A stretch of DNA of 64,000 bases from Acidobacteriota bacterium (GTDB lineage Bacteria; Acidobacteriota; Terriglobia; Bryobacterales; Bryobacteraceae): positions 24,862 through 88,861 of the forward strand of contig JANXRE010000028.1 of the NCBI GenBank assembly GCA_025353165.1, given 5' to 3'. A model generated the notes under the pieces. The model saw nothing but the letters and a program-made list of their open reading frames with translations, was not told the origin of the DNA and did not search any database. This document shows positions 61,093 through 64,000 of this stretch, in pieces (the stretch's first letter is position 1; the number at the start of each line of letters is the position of its first letter). The position numbers were made by a program, and so were the translations under genes.

Positions 61093-62103
61093 ATGGATGA
61101 AAACACTCTGTGGACAGCCGTTCAGGCACGCGATGATAATAAGGACGGCCATTTCTATTATGCCGTTACCTCGACAGGCGTTTTCTGCCGCCCGTCCTGC
61201 CCCAGCCGGCGGCCCCACCGGGATCGAGTTCGATTCTTCTCCGATTCCAAAGCCGCGCAGGCTGCCGGTTTCCGCCCGTGCCTGCGCTGCCGTCCGCTGG
61301 AGAAGCCGCTCGAGGCCGTCGCCGACTTCATCCATGCTCACCTGGACGATCGACTGACGCTCCAGTCCTTGGCGGGCGTGGCCGGCTTGAGTCCATCTCA
61401 CTTCCAGAAGCGATTCACGAAGGAGTTCGGGATGTCGCCCGCAGAGTATATCCGCGCGCACCGCGCCGAGCGCCTGAAATCCGGCCTCCGCGACGGTTCC
61501 TCCGTGACGGATTCGATGCTGGATGCCGGATACGGATCGACCAGCCGGCTGTACGAGCATGGAGCCGCTGCCTTAGGGATGACCCCCCGCGAGTATCGTG
61601 CGGCAGGACGGGGACTGCGGATTCGCTACTCCACGTTCGAGACATCGCTCGGCTGGACCCTGGCCGCGGCTACCGGGCGCGGCCTCTGCCGCGTAGCGTT
61701 TGGCGATGGGGCCGAAGCGCTCGAGCGCGAACTGCAGGACGAGTTTGCGAACGCGTTCCTGGTCCGCGAAGACCTGCCGGAATACGTGCCGGCCATCCGG
61801 TCGCTGGCCGACGGCGAGAGGAGAGCGTCACGTCTGCCGTTGGATGTGCGCGGCACCGCTTTCCAAATGAGGGTCTGGCGGGAGTTGCAGTCCATTCCGG
61901 CGGGGGAGACTCGTTCCTATCGCGAGGTTGCGGCGGCTATCGGCAACCCTGCGGCGACGCGCGCCGTCGCCCGCGCCTGCGCGACGAACGCGGTCGCGGT
62001 GGTGGTGCCATGCCATCGTGTGGTGCGCACCGGCGGCGAATTGGGCGGATACCGCTGGGGCGTCGGGCGCAAAGAGAAGTTGCTGGCATCCGAGCACCGC
62101 TAG
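61093..62103 (+). CDS. ada: Ada: DNA-repair methyltransferase and regulator
   Basis: Ada removes methyl groups from DNA and then turns on the adaptive response. The 336-residue protein has the AdaA domain with the zinc cysteines in FCRPSCPSRR and CLRCRP, and an AraC-type helix-turn-helix (about 85-160). The O6-methylguanine methyltransferase domain ends it, with PCHRVVR (acceptor cysteine) and GGYRWG. It is convergent to no gene and diverges from the M28 gene over 46 bp. Confidence 0.96.
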   Translation: MDENTLWTAVQARDDNKDGHFYYAVTSTGVFCRPSCPSRRPHRDRVRFFSDSKAAQAAGFRPCLRCRPLEKPLEAVADFIHAHLDDRLTLQSLAGVAGLSPSHFQKRFTKEFGMSPAEYIRAHRAERLKSGLRDGSSVTDSMLDAGYGSTSRLYEHGAAALGMTPREYRAAGRGLRIRYSTFETSLGWTLAAATGRGLCRVAFGDGAEALERELQDEFANAFLVREDLPEYVPAIRSLADGERRASRLPLDVRGTAFQMRVWRELQSIPAGETRSYREVAAAIGNPAATRAVARACATNAVAVVVPCHRVVRTGGELGGYRWGVGRKEKLLASEHR

Positions 62104-62322
62104 TGTGACTAGAGTTTCAGAGCGAGTTTTTTCCGGGCGCGGTAAGAGAGTTGGCGAGAGCTTGGGTTGGTTTGCGGAAGCATATCCCGGGCTTGCGTCG
62201 GCCAACTAGTGCCATATCAATAACTTCTAGGGCTTGGGCTTCGTTTTGTATTTCTGGGATTTCAAGAATTTAGCACATGTTCCGTTGTTGTAAGCAGCGC
62301 GACAAAATCCTGCGATTGCGAG

Positions 62323-63009
62323 TCAGAGCCTGAACACGGAGGCGTCAAGCTCTTTTTCTTTGATCTTGCCGGAGCCAGAGATCACCACGACAGTGATGCG
62401 CTCGGAGGTATCTGGTGGCTCCGGAAACGTGAACCACGCTCGTTGGGAAGCACGCTCGTAGATTGCGGACCGATACAGGGGCGTGTAGGTTACGACATTT
62501 CCTTGCGCCGTCACAAACCCGTGTTCCTGTGGGAGTATGGAAATGGCATCCGAGCGGCCGGTACGTTCTTCTGATGGCTGGATGACCTGCTGTCCGACCT
62601 TCAGGACAAGATGAACGCCTCCCTCAGGGCCCCATGCGGGGAGGCTGCCCGCGTACAGATTGTTGTAGCAGTTCGCTTCCACCAGCACCTCGACGACACC
62701 GAGCGGAAAGTGCGCCTTGACCTCCTCGATTGTCAACCGGCGCATCTGCCTCTTAGCATTGGCGGCTTCCAAGGCAATCCGATCTGGAGCTTTCAGTACC
62801 GTGATTTTCTTTTCGATGGGATCGCCGAACCCCGCGCGATTAATTCGGAACTGTTGCTTCTTCTTGATTTCGTCCCACAGCCTTTTCCCGCTGGTCTCGG
62901 CCCCCCGCTTCATGGCGGCTTCGATATCCGAATCCGATAGACGCTGTGCGAACGCAGTGCTCACGAACCCGGCGATGATGACAGCAGCGCGGATCGACAA
63001 GGATGTCAT
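62323..63009 (-). CDS. Exported protein of unknown function
   Basis: I do not recognise a family. The 228-residue protein has a signal peptide (residues 1-21, ending AFAQ) and no membrane helix after it. The mature part is charged, with lysine-rich stretches (KKKQQFRINR, AKRQMRRL) and a beta-rich second half. GAGG lies upstream of ATG 63009. It is 13 bp after the DUF4236 gene in the same direction, in a stretch with lower GC than its neighbours, so the pair may have been acquired. The 219-bp gap up to ada holds nothing I can see. Confidence 0.7.
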   Translation of the reverse strand: MTSLSIRAAVIIAGFVSTAFAQRLSDSDIEAAMKRGAETSGKRLWDEIKKKQQFRINRAGFGDPIEKKITVLKAPDRIALEAANAKRQMRRLTIEEVKAHFPLGVVEVLVEANCYNNLYAGSLPAWGPEGGVHLVLKVGQQVIQPSEERTGRSDAISILPQEHGFVTAQGNVVTYTPLYRSAIYERASQRAWFTFPEPPDTSERITVVVISGSGKIKEKELDASVFRL

Positions 63010-63022
63010 GGTGCTTGCCTCG

Positions 63023-63466
63023 CTAAGTATTGGTACGGTTTTCTGGCTTTTCTCTCAATTTTTTTGGAGGGCCTGCGGAAATCACGACGCCAACCGGAAT
63101 TGCGTAGTTCCGACTCTTGAGCCGGCTATTCATTTCATTCACAACGGCGTCGGATGTCGTATCGCCGAAAGCCTCAGGGACGATCTGGATACCGGGCGGA
63201 GGTTCCGATGGTGCTGGGGCAACTGGACGAGGGAATTCCACCGCTTCCGCCGGGGTAGTCGGAACCTGTGAACTAGTATTCCGTCTCTGCGGAATGTCCA
63301 ACCGGGTTCGATAGTAGAATCCGCCCTTCGAAAACGACACCCGCGTGCCGCGAGGACCCGCCGTGAGCCGCGCGCCGCCGGCACCAACGGACATACTCAC
63401 ACCCGACTTTGAGAGCGTCATCCGAAACGGACCTGACTTGAAACCCTTACGGAATCCAAAACTCAT
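63023..63466 (-). CDS. DUF4236-domain protein
   Basis: The 147-residue protein has the DUF4236 N-terminal domain (residues 1-55), with the family signature FGFRKGFKSGPFRMTLSKSG and a glycine-rich SVGAGGARLTAGPRGTRV. The proline-rich middle and C-terminal part are unlike the family. The function of DUF4236 is unknown. It is translated with the exported protein that follows. The 218-bp gap up to the dehydratase gene shows no gene. Confidence 0.85.
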   Translation of the reverse strand: MSFGFRKGFKSGPFRMTLSKSGVSMSVGAGGARLTAGPRGTRVSFSKGGFYYRTRLDIPQRRNTSSQVPTTPAEAVEFPRPVAPAPSEPPPGIQIVPEAFGDTTSDAVVNEMNSRLKSRNYAIPVGVVISAGPPKKLREKPENRTNT

Positions 63467-63684
63467 GCCTTCGCAATATCATAGCATTGTCGGATGCGCA
63501 CTATTCAATGGTGGGCGCGACAGGAACTGGAGCCTGCGATCTCCTTCCAGTCGAGCTCGGAAAATGGGGGCTCTAAATAGTACAAACCGTTTCGTCGGCT
63601 GATGGGCAACGGTCAATTATTCGTAGCGCAGGGCGATCATTGGATCGCCGAGCTACGTCAAGATCGCAGGCCGGTGAGTTCAAA

Positions 63685-64000
63685 CTACTCGCGTCCGAGC
63701 GCTCGCTGGCCCGCGGCTAGGACCCGCAGAATCTCGTCGACATCGAATACCGCGCCTCCCCAGGCGCCGCCGCCGATATCTTGAAGAGCGGCCCACAGGC
63801 GCGTGTCGTCCGGCAGCCCGGGGTCCGGCGCGAGATCGGCTCGCGGCGATCTGGCCGCCAGCAGCGCCGCAGCATCGGGGCCAATCAGGTTGACGGAGCC
63901 TTCCAGGCGGACGCGATCCACCGTGATCTCGATCATGTCGCCGTCCAGGATTTTGCCGATCGGGCCGCCGGCCAGCGCCTCGGGCGAGACGTGACCGATG
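63685..64000 (-). CDS. IlvD/Edd-family dehydratase, C-terminal end (5' end beyond window)
   Basis: About 105 residues at the end of a dihydroxyacid or sugar-acid dehydratase. The reading enters from the right edge with IGHVSPEALAGGPIGKILDGD, a conserved C-terminal segment of the IlvD/Edd family that binds the substrate or the iron-sulfur cluster region. RVRLEGSVNLIGPDAAALLA and the ending LWAALQDIGGGAWGG follow. It is more like the YjhG sugar-acid branch than IlvD in its tail, but the diagnostic N-terminal cysteines are outside the window. Confidence 0.8.
   Translation of the reverse strand, partial: IGHVSPEALAGGPIGKILDGDMIEITVDRVRLEGSVNLIGPDAAALLAARSPRADLAPDPGLPDDTRLWAALQDIGGGAWGGAVFDVDEILRVLAAGQRALGRE

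Noticed and set aside
1..64000. rRNA, tRNA, CRISPR arrays, intact insertion sequences or phage genes
   Set aside because: No tRNA-like cloverleaf, rRNA motif, regular direct repeat array, transposase or phage structural gene was recognised.

Overview
The window looks like a chromosomal segment of an Acidobacteriota bacterium, probably of the Bryobacterales/Solibacter type. This is an inference from gene content: a VWFA-domain secreted protein of the style common in that phylum, a 1099-residue TonB-dependent receptor with an N-terminal carboxypeptidase-regulatory-like domain, Tat-exported Gfo/Idh/MocA and TIM-barrel proteins, and a lysine-rich 80-residue protein after an RRM protein. The DNA is GC-rich and densely coded, with many 1-4 bp ATGA/TGATG/GTGA/TTGA overlaps. 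I saw no rRNA, tRNA, CRISPR array or intact transposase.

Layout. 1-3.3 kb: a truncated GH20 hexosaminidase and a VWFA protein, then a 178-bp element with terminal inverted repeats. 3.5-10 kb: priA, accC, accB, an Xaa-Pro peptidase and a quinone oxidoreductase, all on the minus strand. 10-13 kb: the c-di-AMP/cell-wall operon cdaA-cdaR-glmM. 13-16.6 kb: a conserved unknown gene, a large secreted FN3 protein and a relic of the lepA 3' end. 16.6-19.4 kb: lepA diverging from ribH-nusB. 19.4-24 kb: the TonB-dependent receptor, a small Tudor-like protein and a YdjC deacetylase. 24-26.7 kb: an Mla-type lipid transport operon (mlaE-mlaF-mlaD). 26.7-34.5 kb: P1 peptidase, a DSD1-type PLP enzyme, a trans-sulfuration enzyme, a VCBS protein, and an NmrA/TIM-barrel/MocA operon. 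34.7-35.9 kb: a decaying patch with a frameshifted DUF3455 gene, a beta-propeller fragment and a REP-like repeat. 35.9-41.3 kb: mutS2-NUDIX, an ABC ATPase, a PAP2 protein and an RRM protein.

41.5-53.9 kb is the most interesting part, a complete-looking Tad/Flp pilus locus: flp, cpaA, cpaE, cpaF, tadB, tadC, a previously easy-to-miss 31-residue membrane peptide, a DUF192 protein, two TadE-like minor pilins, a TadG-like protein, cpaB, the secretin cpaC and a sigma-54-type activator. I find sigma-54-like -24/-12 elements before flp and before cpaB, and related CTGTATAC-type sequences upstream of flp, cpaB and the activator gene. This suggests a self-contained, activator-controlled pilus regulon, which is a hypothesis from sequence only.

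53.9-64 kb: a DsbA-like protein, an alpha/beta hydrolase, MgtC, an orphan oxidase subunit III, 3-methyladenine glycosylase, thpR, plsY-gpsA, an M28 peptidase, ada, two small genes including a DUF4236 protein, and the 3' end of an IlvD/Edd-family dehydratase.

A double-hairpin REP-like repeat occurs three times (about 10.0, 27.7 and 35.9 kb); one copy now encodes the C-terminus of the DSD1-type enzyme.
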